The notes: a model not told the origin generated them from the sequence alone. DNA of 64,000 nucleotides from Chitinophaga horti (GCF_022867795.2 NZ_CP107006.1:3658001-3722000); one strand, 5' to 3'. Counted from the stretch's first letter, positions 36,151 to 43,815 are shown. Program-made: numbers and translations.

Positions 36151-36843
36151 CTATATCTCGAAATTGATCCCCTGCTTCCGCTGTTTCAGGTAGCTCGCCT
36201 TGTTAAACTTATATATCCTGCTGGGCCTGCCTTTCCCTTCCGCCTTCGCAAATTCGTCTGTCTCCTGGAGGATGTCGAGGGCGAGCATTTTGCGGGAGAA
36301 GTTGCGGCGGTCGATGTCGCGGCCGAGCAGGCTGATATAAAGATGTTCGAGGTCAGCGAAGGAGAACTTGCGGTCGAGCAGTTCGAAACCGATCGGTTCG
36401 TAGCGTACTTTGAGGCGTACCCGGTCGATGGCGGTGGTTAGTATTTGGGCGTGATCGAATGCCAGTTCAGGCAATTCATCGATAGGGAACCATTGGGCAT
36501 TAGCAGCATCTGTAGAAGCCTTCAGCTCCTGGTATTGAGAAGACTTCACCAGGCAGAAATAAGCGACCGATACCACATGCTGGCGCGGGTCGCGGTCGGG
36601 TTCACCGAAGGTGTATAACTGTTCGAGGTAACTAACGGTAATGCCTGTTTCTTCTTTCAGTTCACGATGCACGGCCTGCTCCAGGCTTTCACCGGGAAGC
36701 ACAAAGCCACCAGGAATGGCCCAGGCATTTTTAAACGGCGCATACTTACGCTGGATCAGCAATACAGATACGCCATCCTGTTTGGAATAACCAAATACAA
36801 CGGCATCTACAGCCAGCCTGATAGGAGAAGATTTAGCAGTCAT
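36151..36843 (-). CDS. nrtR: NrtR-type Nudix transcriptional regulator of NAD metabolism
   Basis: 230 residues: an N-terminal Nudix domain (residues 8-140) and a C-terminal winged helix (about 150-225). The Nudix box is intact (GFVLPGESLEQAVH, then RELKEETGI), so catalytic activity is not excluded, unlike many NrtR proteins. NrtR senses ADP-ribose, releasing operators of NAD synthesis genes; nadM-nadV immediately downstream are the natural targets. Related Bacteroidota regulators control arabinose genes instead, so the neighbours carry the assignment here. It is divergent from the NadM-like/methyltransferase fusion by 56 bases. Confidence 0.85.
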   Translation of the reverse strand: MTAKSSPIRLAVDAVVFGYSKQDGVSVLLIQRKYAPFKNAWAIPGGFVLPGESLEQAVHRELKEETGITVSYLEQLYTFGEPDRDPRQHVVSVAYFCLVKSSQYQELKASTDAANAQWFPIDELPELAFDHAQILTTAIDRVRLKVRYEPIGFELLDRKFSFADLEHLYISLLGRDIDRRNFSRKMLALDILQETDEFAKAEGKGRPSRIYKFNKASYLKQRKQGINFEI

Positions 36844-36899
36844 ACAACCTGCAATTTATGACAATCTTGGCTATCTTTACTTTAAACCGACTACGCATC

Positions 36900-38459
36900 A
36901 TGTACCTGCTTATACCCGGAAGACACCAGTTACTCACGAAATTCCAGTTCTCTTACCTCCAACAAATCGTTCAGCAAGGCCTCGGCGGACAAACAGACGC
37001 ATTCGGCAACACCCTACCGCACAGTAGCCCGGTTACAGCCGTAATATTTGCCGTAACCTCCGCGAATCATTCCGGCACCAGGCGTAATCCACTACCCTTT
37101 TACCTGCGCGCCCTGGCCATCGAAGCCATGGGAAACGATCTGGGCGTGCCGGTGTTCAGTTATGGGATAGACGATGTGGGCGAGCTGCCGAACTTCGCGA
37201 GCTACACGATCAAACGCTTACGGCATGACAGCGATTTCCAGTTCGAACTGACACCCGAAAACACCGTGGTCATTTGTTCTACACCGGTATTGCAGATGTA
37301 TGCCGACCTCGGATACCGCATCCTGCCTGCCGAACTGGAAGACATAGCCACCTGGAAACACCATCAACCCATGCCCTGGGATATTGTAGAGAAGATCGCT
37401 TATAGCGACGACTGGCAAAATGAACCATTCGTTGTACAACATATGCTGCCCGCCGCGTACAACATATGGCGCAAATACCGCCAGGGCGAAAAGGTACAAC
37501 TCCTGTTCCGCGACACCATGATCAGCAGCGACGGCGACCTCACCGAAACCCGTGACTACAACGTGTATGTAAGACAGATGGACGACATCGCCGAAATGAA
37601 ATTTCGCGATACGGCTGCCTATATACAACCCGGCCGCATCGGCGACATAGGTTGCGCCGTAGGCTCATGGATCAAACTGGCCGGCAAAGAAGAAAAGCTG
37701 CGGGAGTCCGATTTCTATGGCATCGAAGTATCCCGCTATTTGTACGAGATCTGCCAGCAACGGAAGCTGAACGGCGAGTTCGAAAACCCGTTCGTATTTT
37801 TCTCCAAGAAGAACGCCGTTACCGGGCTCGTGTTCGAAAAACACTCGATGCAAACCATTCACACCTCTTCGCTCACCCACGAGATTATCTCTTACGGCCA
37901 CCCCGGCGACCTGGAAAAGTTCATTCGCAACCGTTATGAAGAACTTGCCCCCGGCGGCATCTGGATCAACCGAGATGTGGTAGGCCCATACGATAAAGAG
38001 CAACAAGTACAAGTATGGCTGAACGCCGCCGACGGCAGCAACGACGATCCCTTCCGCGAATGTGACGATCGTCACACCCTGTCCGCCTACCTCGAAACCT
38101 TAAGCACCCAGGCCCGTTTCCTGCGCTTCGCCCGCGACTTCCGCGAACCTATAGCCTATACCCGTAAAGGCGAGCACTTTGTGATGCGCCTCCGCGACGC
38201 TGCCGAGTTTCTCAGCCGCAAAGACTACACCGACAACTGGCAAAGCGAAATGCACGAAACCTTCTGCTACTGGGACTTTAACGAATGGCAACAACAAATG
38301 ACAGCCGCCGGTTTTTCCATTCATCCCGCCTCGAAAGCGTTCACAAACGACTGGATAGCAGCGCATCGCTGGAAAGGAAAAGTAGCACTGTTCAATGCCG
38401 ACATGGAGCCAATGGAGTGGCCCGTAACAACCATGTTTTTAATGGGCGTAAAAGCCTGA
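36900..38459 (+). CDS. Degenerate NMN-adenylyltransferase-like domain fused to a SAM methyltransferase
   Basis: 519 residues from ATG 36900 (an in-frame start at 36858 is less likely). The first about 170 residues resemble the adenylyltransferase half of NadM in this window: IPGRHQLLTKFQFSYL replaces ARFQTPYLHEGHTYL, and GTRRNPLPFYLRALAI aligns with GSRRNPFDFYTREKLL. The HxGH catalytic motif and the late SATAIR segment are missing. From about residue 240 a class I methyltransferase follows, with motif I IGDIGCAVGSW (about 246-256), the acidic end of strand 2 in FYGIEVSRY, and a motif near ELAPGGIWINRDV. It is divergent from nrtR. A methyltransferase guided by a nucleotide-binding pseudo-adenylyltransferase is my inference; substrate unknown. 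Confidence 0.75.
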   Translation: MYLLIPGRHQLLTKFQFSYLQQIVQQGLGGQTDAFGNTLPHSSPVTAVIFAVTSANHSGTRRNPLPFYLRALAIEAMGNDLGVPVFSYGIDDVGELPNFASYTIKRLRHDSDFQFELTPENTVVICSTPVLQMYADLGYRILPAELEDIATWKHHQPMPWDIVEKIAYSDDWQNEPFVVQHMLPAAYNIWRKYRQGEKVQLLFRDTMISSDGDLTETRDYNVYVRQMDDIAEMKFRDTAAYIQPGRIGDIGCAVGSWIKLAGKEEKLRESDFYGIEVSRYLYEICQQRKLNGEFENPFVFFSKKNAVTGLVFEKHSMQTIHTSSLTHEIISYGHPGDLEKFIRNRYEELAPGGIWINRDVVGPYDKEQQVQVWLNAADGSNDDPFRECDDRHTLSAYLETLSTQARFLRFARDFREPIAYTRKGEHFVMRLRDAAEFLSRKDYTDNWQSEMHETFCYWDFNEWQQQMTAAGFSIHPASKAFTNDWIAAHRWKGKVALFNADMEPMEWPVTTMFLMGVKA

Positions 38460-38461
38460 GA

Positions 38462-39337
38462 CTACTTGTAGTTAAACAGGTACATCATATTCGCCAACAC
38501 CATCCGTTCACCGAACGAAGTATCCAACTGCACCCGCTTCATTAACGCCGCCGCATCCTTCGCATGCTGCGGCAACAATGCCCGCGTGTCTGTCCCGGAT
38601 ATACGTACCAGCAAATCACCCAGCACCAGCATCAACTGCCCGTAAGCAATGATGCCCGTCTCCTCCTTCACCTTACCCAGCCAGTTCGTGGTACGACGAC
38701 GTACGATCACATAATCTACCTCCGGGAATAGCGACGCCTCCGGCGCCAGCCAGGCAGAGAGGCGAACCGGCTCGAGCGTGGCCACCTGTTTAAACAGCAT
38801 GATCTGCGGTACATAATAGGCATTACCCAACTGCTGCTGCAACAAAGGCCGCGTCACGTTGTAAGCCCATATTTCGTCGGATACTGCGGGCGGAATATAA
38901 GTGATCAGCGAGGCGTCGAAATGTTCGATACATCCGGCACGGTTCACCCGCTGCCATTCCGCAAATAGCTGCGTACTGTTTGCAGGCACCGGGTAATTCA
39001 CGCCACCCTGTGGATCGATAATGTATAACCCAAGCGTAGCCGTCATCTCCTGTACGAAAATGAACGCCTCTTTGCCGAAGAAATCCGGCCGCATATAGTT
39101 AAGACTGAAGCTGATGCCGGTATCAGCAAACCCCACGTAATCCTCTCCTACCACCCCTGATGGCCCGTTCCTGTATAAACTGAAATACACCCCCGTATGC
39201 ATGTTACCGTAGTGCCAGGCATCCTGCTCCGGCTCCTGTTCGGGCGGCACGGGGATTTTGGCATCAAGATAGGCATTGATGGCATGGTCGCTAATGACAG
39301 AAGCGGCGGGGCGAAAAAAATAGAGGTCGAAGCTCAT
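38462..39337 (-). CDS. Hypothetical cytosolic protein
   Basis: 291 residues from ATG 39337; the frame runs 112 codons further upstream but that part lies antisense to other genes and has low-complexity, non-protein character. No signal peptide or membrane segment. It opens MSFDLYFFRPAAS, reminiscent of small bacterial proteins beginning M-S-x-D-L-Y-F, some of them immunity-like, and contains aromatic-rich stretches (WHYGNMHTGVYFSLYRNG). I do not recognise a family. Its stop is two bases from that of the convergent methyltransferase fusion. A TACTTTTG box sits about 12 bases before the ATG. Confidence 0.65.
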   Translation of the reverse strand: MSFDLYFFRPAASVISDHAINAYLDAKIPVPPEQEPEQDAWHYGNMHTGVYFSLYRNGPSGVVGEDYVGFADTGISFSLNYMRPDFFGKEAFIFVQEMTATLGLYIIDPQGGVNYPVPANSTQLFAEWQRVNRAGCIEHFDASLITYIPPAVSDEIWAYNVTRPLLQQQLGNAYYVPQIMLFKQVATLEPVRLSAWLAPEASLFPEVDYVIVRRRTTNWLGKVKEETGIIAYGQLMLVLGDLLVRISGTDTRALLPQHAKDAAALMKRVQLDTSFGERMVLANMMYLFNYK

Positions 39338-39364
39338 AGGTAGTGCAAAAGTAATCGAAATCTG

Positions 39365-39372
39365 TATTTTTG
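39365..39372 (+). promoter_or_regulatory. Candidate -7 box (TATTTTTG)
   Basis: An exact TAnnTTTG match 17 bases before ATG 39390 and divergent from the -7-like box of the 38462-39337 gene. No TTG partner at the usual distance. It could drive the small broken ORF and gamma-glutamyltransferase. Confidence 0.4.
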
Positions 39373-39389
39373 GAAGACAATCACCCGGT

Positions 39390-39600
39390 ATGGCTGAAGA
39401 AGAACTTTTCCAATTGCATGAAACGGACGGTGAAGACCGCCCGGACGTGGTAATCATGATAGAACAGTCGCTGGGCATACAATACCCGGCAGAGGCATTG
39501 CTGCAAGTATTCACCTGGGACGGAAAAGCTGATGAAAGACATCTTCGTAGAGCGGCTCGATGTAGACCGGGAAGCCCTGATTCCCGCTGCTCATTTCTAA
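39390..39600 (+). pseudogene. Small ORF with an apparent frameshift
   Basis: From ATG 39390 the frame reads MAEEELFQLHETDGED and continues about 48 codons with good protein character (EQSLGIQYPAEALLQVFTW), then becomes Arg/Cys-rich and runs open into the next gene. The +1 frame takes over with LMKDIFVERLDVDREALIPAA and ends at TAA 39598-39600. A one-base indel near 39525-39535 would rejoin them into a protein of about 70 residues. This may be a pseudogene, a sequencing error or, less likely, programmed frameshifting. Family unknown. Confidence 0.45.
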
Positions 39601-39626
39601 CAAACCATTCAACCAACAATCTAACC

Positions 39627-41510
39627 ATGAAACATCTCCTCCGCTTCGCCCTGCTGCTTGTCACCATACACACCTCCGCTCAATCCACGCAGAAGCCACC
39701 ACTGCACGGTAAAAACTGGATGGCCATTACCGGTAAACCGATGGCCGCTACGGCCGGAGCGATGATCTTCCAGAAAGGCGGCAACGCGGTAGATGCAGCT
39801 TGCGCCATGTTAGCCGCTACCTGCACGATGTGGGATGTACTCAGTTGGGGTGGAGAAACGCAGGCACTCATCTACAACCCAAAAACAAAAAAGGTAATCG
39901 CCATCAACGCACTGGGCGTGGCGCCAACCGGCGCTACACCGACGTTCTATAAAAGTAAAGGTTATAGCTTTCCCCCGGAGTACGGACCACTGGCGGCAGT
40001 CACGCCTGGTACGGCCGGCGGGATCTGTCACATGCTGGCGGAGTATGGCACTATGAGCCTGAAAGAGATACTCTCACCTGCTATGGAAATGGCTGCCGGC
40101 TACCCGATAGAAGCACAAACGGCCAACAGCATCGAGCGCAATAAAAAGCTGATCAAAGACTGGCCTTACAGTAAAGCAGTATTCCTTACGCATCCCGGGG
40201 AAGAACGAGAAGCCCCGGAGCCAGGCGAGATCTTCGTACAGAAAGATCTGTTAGCGATGCTCACCAAAATGGTCGAAGCAGAACAAACAGCCCTGAAGAA
40301 TAGGAAATCCCGCAAGGAAGCGATCATGGCAGCATACGACCGCTTCTATAAAGGTGACATCGCACAGGAGTTCGTGCGCGGCTGCCAGGAACAGGGCGGC
40401 CTTATTACCATGAACGACCTCGCTAAATGGAAGCCAGTCGAGGAAGAGCCCCTGCACGTTAACTACAAAGGCATCGAAGTATACAAACTCCAACCCTGGA
40501 CGCAAGGCCCCATGCTCCTGCAAAGCCTGAACATCCTGGAGAACTTCGACCTCAAAAGCATGGGTTACAACTCGCCCGAGTATATTCACACACTCTACCA
40601 AACCATGAACCTCACGTTCGCCGATCGTGATTTTTACTATGGCGACCCCGCCTTCTCGAAAAACATCCCGATCAAAGGCTTATTGAGCAAAGAATACGCA
40701 AAATCAAGAGCCAGAGAAATCAACGCATCTTACAATAAAGCCAATAGCCAACCCGGCGATCCATATCCCTTCGAAGGGAAAAAGAACCCACTGCTGTCGT
40801 TACTTAAAATACGCGAAAGCCTGGGCGACACCTCCAACAAAGAACCAGAACGCTTCGTGCCCAAGCATGATGCCGTCACCGCGATGAACGATGCCTATCA
40901 AGACCGTCTCTGGCGTGGCACCACGAGCGTAGAAGCAGCCGACAAAGAAGGCTGGGTCGTATCCATCACCCCCAGCGGTGGCTGGATACCCGCCTGCATA
41001 GCTGGTCGTACCGGCATTGGCATGAGCCAGCGGGCACAGAGTTTTGTACTTGATTCGGTGCTCAGTCCATTCAACGTCATCGCCCCCGGCAAACGCCCAC
41101 GTGTAACGCTCACCCCTTCCATGGCGTTGAAAGACGGCAAACCCTACCTCTCCTTTGCCGTGCAGGGCGGCGACACACAGGATCAGAACCTCCTGCAGTT
41201 CTTCCTCAACGTAACCGAGTTCGGGATGACGGTGCAACAAGCCACGGAAGCCGCCAACATCAACAGCAACCAGCTTTGGTTGTCATTGGGCGGCACAGCA
41301 TTGAAGGACAGGCAGCCACGTGCGGGAAGCCTCTTATTGAACAGCAACACACCTGATAAAGCCCGGCAGACGCTGAAGGGCATGGGATATTCGCTCAGCT
41401 TCAGCGAGCGTACGAGCGGGCCGGTTAATGCGATTTATTTTGATTGGAAGCATGGGAGCCTTTGGGGTGGGAGTAGTAATCACGGGGAGGATTATGGGAT
41501 CGGGTGGTGA
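39627..41510 (+). CDS. Gamma-glutamyltransferase family protein, periplasmic
   Basis: 627 residues from ATG 39627, chosen because a signal peptide (LLRFALLLVTIHTSAQ) begins there; the longer open frame includes the broken small ORF. An Ntn-hydrolase: the precursor is cut before the nucleophile Thr432 in WRGTTSVEAADKEGWVVS. Large-subunit marks are KGGNAVDAACAMLAA and PLAAVTPGTAGGICH; small-subunit marks are SITPSGGW, GIGMSQR and LTPSMALKDGKPYLSFAVQGGD. It hydrolyses or transfers gamma-glutamyl groups from glutathione-like peptides, or is a related acylase; the canonical TTH is TTS here. Confidence 0.92.
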   Translation: MKHLLRFALLLVTIHTSAQSTQKPPLHGKNWMAITGKPMAATAGAMIFQKGGNAVDAACAMLAATCTMWDVLSWGGETQALIYNPKTKKVIAINALGVAPTGATPTFYKSKGYSFPPEYGPLAAVTPGTAGGICHMLAEYGTMSLKEILSPAMEMAAGYPIEAQTANSIERNKKLIKDWPYSKAVFLTHPGEEREAPEPGEIFVQKDLLAMLTKMVEAEQTALKNRKSRKEAIMAAYDRFYKGDIAQEFVRGCQEQGGLITMNDLAKWKPVEEEPLHVNYKGIEVYKLQPWTQGPMLLQSLNILENFDLKSMGYNSPEYIHTLYQTMNLTFADRDFYYGDPAFSKNIPIKGLLSKEYAKSRAREINASYNKANSQPGDPYPFEGKKNPLLSLLKIRESLGDTSNKEPERFVPKHDAVTAMNDAYQDRLWRGTTSVEAADKEGWVVSITPSGGWIPACIAGRTGIGMSQRAQSFVLDSVLSPFNVIAPGKRPRVTLTPSMALKDGKPYLSFAVQGGDTQDQNLLQFFLNVTEFGMTVQQATEAANINSNQLWLSLGGTALKDRQPRAGSLLLNSNTPDKARQTLKGMGYSLSFSERTSGPVNAIYFDWKHGSLWGGSSNHGEDYGIGW

Positions 41511-41516
41511 TAAAGA

Positions 41517-42137
41517 CTACGGCCACTTAACCACTCTCCTGGGAACAAAATACCCCTTAATCATATTAGGGTTCCTTATGCAAATCTGTATATGCGTCTT
41601 ATCAAGAAACCCTGCACCTTTATATAACTCATCCCCTTCAAAAAATACGCCTCTTACAGAATCAAATGGAGGCTCACCCAACTTCTTTAATTGCTTGTGA
41701 ATGTTTTTTATTACCGCACAATCCAATCGCCTTATTATTTTGTCATTAGATTTCTCAAGACCTTTTGGATTTACATTTGAGGGCAATTCAGTACCCTCTG
41801 CTTTCGCAGTTTGGTCTAATGTTTCGTATGAATATTTTAGCAGGTCTATATACTTTTTGTCCGTAAGGTCCAGACAATTACCCAAACTAAATACTGCACC
41901 AATGACGGACGGATGATCAATCCTAACGTTGGGAGAAGGATTATTAGCATAGTGTAACGCCCGATCGTAGTTATTTTGCCAGAAGTAAATTCCATCTCCC
42001 AACCAATCCCAGGGATTATTACTTTGGTGTAAAAACGTTTTTCCGGTAACAACATCATCCCGCAACTTCTGAGAACAACCGTGAAAACCAATTGTCAGAC
42101 CGGGATCTGAAGAATAGATAAAGTCAGCTGAGGCCAT
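41517..42137 (-). CDS. ADP-ribosyltransferase-like protein
   Basis: 206 residues from ATG 42137 (an in-frame TTG at 42158 is possible). The pattern is IGFHGCSQKL with the first-strand His, DWLGDGIYFWQNNYDRALHYA with the aromatic NAD-pocket region, and FEGDELYKGAGFLDK followed by THIQICIRNP with the Glu expected of an ART triad. This layout (H-G, DWLGxGxYFW, E-x-x-THIQI) recurs in bacterial ART-like proteins associated with small partner genes. It would transfer ADP-ribose from NAD to an unknown target. The region is visibly more A+T-rich than its neighbours, suggesting recent acquisition. It follows the small gene by 22 bases. Confidence 0.72.
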   Translation of the reverse strand: MASADFIYSSDPGLTIGFHGCSQKLRDDVVTGKTFLHQSNNPWDWLGDGIYFWQNNYDRALHYANNPSPNVRIDHPSVIGAVFSLGNCLDLTDKKYIDLLKYSYETLDQTAKAEGTELPSNVNPKGLEKSNDKIIRRLDCAVIKNIHKQLKKLGEPPFDSVRGVFFEGDELYKGAGFLDKTHIQICIRNPNMIKGYFVPRRVVKWP

Positions 42138-42180
42138 ACATAAACAATGATGACGCAATATTAAGTAAATCTTTCAGAAC

Positions 42181-42384
42181 TTATTTGCCAGCAGCTTTTT
42201 TAGCAGTGGATTTGCTCGCTGCGCTTTTTCCAGTGGAGGATTTTTCAGGAGACTTGGGGGCTACCATTATATCTCTTAATCCCAGATCATCAATAAAACG
42301 ACTTGCCGCTTTTTTGGAAGCAGTAACGTCACGCCTTTGTTGAACAAGCGCGGCTTTTAGTCTTTTATATGATGTGTCGGTCAT
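42181..42384 (-). CDS. Small basic protein with Lys/Ala/Ser-rich tail, partner of the ART-like gene
   Basis: 67 residues from ATG 42384. The N-terminal half is helical (YKRLKAALVQQRRDVTASKK, then AASRFIDDLGLRD), resembling short bacterial proteins with a K-x2-A-x2-FL-x2-GI pattern. The C-terminal third is low-complexity and basic, of histone-H1-like composition (ends AKKAAGK). It is the first gene of a two-gene unit with the ART-like protein. An antitoxin or DNA-binding role is inferred from size, charge and order only. Confidence 0.6.
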   Translation of the reverse strand: MTDTSYKRLKAALVQQRRDVTASKKAASRFIDDLGLRDIMVAPKSPEKSSTGKSAASKSTAKKAAGK

Positions 42385-42388
42385 AAAG

Positions 42389-42396
42389 CAAAAATA
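42389..42396 (-). promoter_or_regulatory. Candidate -7 box (TATTTTTG) of the ART-like module
   Basis: Exact TAnnTTTG on the minus strand, ending 4 bases before ATG 42384, which predicts a nearly leaderless mRNA. The -33 position falls inside the large palindrome and is not TTG. Confidence 0.5.
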
Positions 42397-42412
42397 CAAA
42401 TTCTTTTCCTAT

Positions 42413-42437
42413 AAATACTGTACCCGGTACAGTATTT
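42413..42437. promoter_or_regulatory. 25-base perfect palindrome, likely operator of the ART-like module
   Basis: Two 12-base arms AAATACTGTACC and GGTACAGTATTT separated by one C. It overlaps the expected -33 region of the module promoter, about 20 bases above the -7 box. A dimeric repressor binding here would occlude polymerase; autoregulation by the small basic protein is a possibility. Confidence 0.7.
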
Positions 42438-42505
42438 TAAACCACGGCGAAAGATGTGTAAACATTTGGCAAAAAACTATATACATAAAAAACACCGTCT
42501 CCCCC

Positions 42506-42532
42506 TAAAACAAAGCGGCCGGCCCTCCGGCC
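42506..42532 (-). terminator. Probable terminator of the pirin operon
   Basis: Stem GGCCGG/CCGGCC with 4-base loop (42517-42532), followed on the minus strand by GCTTTGTTTT; the tail is imperfect. Confidence 0.5.
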
Positions 42533-42561
42533 AGCCACTCCTATCATGACACCTCACTATA

Positions 42562-42864
42562 TCACCCCTGTAATGCCATCATCACCTCACTCAACAACAA
42601 CCCACTCCCGCCGCCATAATGCTGCACCAGCTTCACCTGCGACCTCTTAGCCACAAAGTATTCGCACAACGCCGCTTCCTCGTCCGCACTAATGCCCGGA
42701 CCAAACAGCACTAAATCGAACGGTGTGCCGTTGAACAATGCCATCGCTTCTTTGTCGTCCTGCACCCCTACGCCGTTCCATTCTTCGCGTTTGTTGAGTA
42801 AACGCACAACGGTTTCCAGTATTTCGGGGTTGCGGCCGATGTATAATATGTTTGTCCTGATCAT
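42562..42864 (-). CDS. Pseudo-receiver (response-regulator-like) protein
   Basis: 100 residues with the alternating strand-helix pattern of a receiver domain (NILYIGRNPEILETVVRLL; FDLVLFGPGISADEE; VKLVQHYGG), but the chemistry is gone. The acidic pair after strand 1 is GRN, the phosphoacceptor Asp position is occupied by Gly in LVLFGPG, and the conserved Lys is not evident. It starts 9 bases after the pirin stop and is thus the last gene of the Crp/Fnr-pirin group. It probably acts as a phosphorylation-independent protein-binding module. Confidence 0.65.
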   Translation of the reverse strand: MIRTNILYIGRNPEILETVVRLLNKREEWNGVGVQDDKEAMALFNGTPFDLVLFGPGISADEEAALCEYFVAKRSQVKLVQHYGGGSGLLLSEVMMALQG

Positions 42865-42873
42865 AAAAATGTT

Positions 42874-43752
42874 TTAACTCATCATCATCGGCACGTCCAT
42901 CAGTAATACTTCTGCATCTTCAGAATTAGCCGTGATGTGTAAAGATGATTTATTCCAGATACCTAGTCCGTCGCGGCGATGCAGGGGGGTGTTATCGACG
43001 GTTACGTCGCCGCTTAACACGAATACGTATACGCCGTTGCCTGCTTTGCGCACTTTATAGTCGGTGCTGATGCCTTTATCGAAGCGGCCCATGTGGAACC
43101 AGGCATCCTGGTGGATCCATACGCCGGCATCGTCTTTACTGGGGGATAAGATCTGTTGTAATTTATTATGCCTGTCGGCTACGTTGAGCGTAAGCTGATC
43201 GTAACGCGGCGTGATATTCTTTTTATTCGGGAACAGCCATATCTGCAAAAAGCGGGTTGCCTTGTTTTTATTTTTGTTGTACTCACTGTGAAAAATGCCC
43301 GTTCCTGCACTCATCACCTGTATATCTCCGTGTTTGATCACGGCCACGTTACCCATGCTGTCTTTATGTTCCAGGTCGCCTTCCAGCGGGATGGAGATGA
43401 TCTCCATATTATCGTGCGGATGCCGGTCGAAGCCCATGCCTGCCGATACCCAGTCGTCGTTCAGCACGCGCAGTACGCCGAAGTGCATACGTTCGGGGTT
43501 ATAGTAATTTGCAAAACTGAAAGTATGATGACTATCGAGCCAGCCGTGATTGGCGTGGCCGCGGGTTTCTGCTTTATGTAATACCATATTGGGCAGGATG
43601 GCGGAGTTGGTATTTGGCAGGTGATTAAAACCCATCACGTCCAGCGCTTTCAGTTCGTCCACATCGTTCTTGATCACGTTGCCCATGGCCGCATTAGCTA
43701 CGAACATGCCGGTGCCCAGCAATCCTTTCCTGATAAAATCTTTTCTTTCCAT
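42874..43752 (-). CDS. Pirin family protein with N-terminal signal-like segment
   Basis: 292 residues of the bicupin pirin family. The metal-binding N-terminal cupin is seen in FDRHPHDNMEI (His, His, Glu) with a later H-x-E in GIFHSEYN, preceded by RGHANHGWLDSHHTFSFANYY. An N-terminal extension ERKDFIRKGLLGTGMFVANA looks like a Tat-type or anchor signal with only one Arg-Lys pair, unusual since pirins are normally cytosolic. Pirins can be quercetinases or redox sensors. A Crp/Fnr-type site precedes its promoter, and a pseudo-receiver gene follows. Confidence 0.9.
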   Translation of the reverse strand: MERKDFIRKGLLGTGMFVANAAMGNVIKNDVDELKALDVMGFNHLPNTNSAILPNMVLHKAETRGHANHGWLDSHHTFSFANYYNPERMHFGVLRVLNDDWVSAGMGFDRHPHDNMEIISIPLEGDLEHKDSMGNVAVIKHGDIQVMSAGTGIFHSEYNKNKNKATRFLQIWLFPNKKNITPRYDQLTLNVADRHNKLQQILSPSKDDAGVWIHQDAWFHMGRFDKGISTDYKVRKAGNGVYVFVLSGDVTVDNTPLHRRDGLGIWNKSSLHITANSEDAEVLLMDVPMMMS

Positions 43753-43771
43753 AGCGGTGGTGTTTATACAA

Positions 43772-43779
43772 CAAATGTA
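43772..43779 (-). promoter_or_regulatory. -7 box (TACATTTG) of the pirin gene
   Basis: Exact TAnnTTTG on the minus strand, 20 bases before ATG 43752. There is no TTG at -33, as expected for an activator-dependent promoter; the Crp/Fnr-type palindrome takes that position. Confidence 0.6.
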
Positions 43780-43801
43780 CCTATGCTGTATAACCCGGGC
43801 A

Positions 43802-43815
43802 TTGAACTAGTTCAA
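43802..43815. promoter_or_regulatory. Crp/Fnr-type binding site upstream of pirin
   Basis: Perfect 14-base palindrome TTGAACTAGTTCAA, i.e. TTGA-N6-TCAA, the Fnr half-sites at Fnr spacing. Its centre (43808.5) is about 41 bases above the start site predicted from the -7 box, the class II activator position. It lies 4 bases beyond the stop of the Crp/Fnr-family gene. Confidence 0.68.

Noticed and set aside
38462..39673. Long start for the hypothetical gene at 39673
   Set aside because: The first 112 codons lie over the small plus-strand ORF and are Ser/Cys/Arg-rich; ATG 39337 follows a -7-like box.
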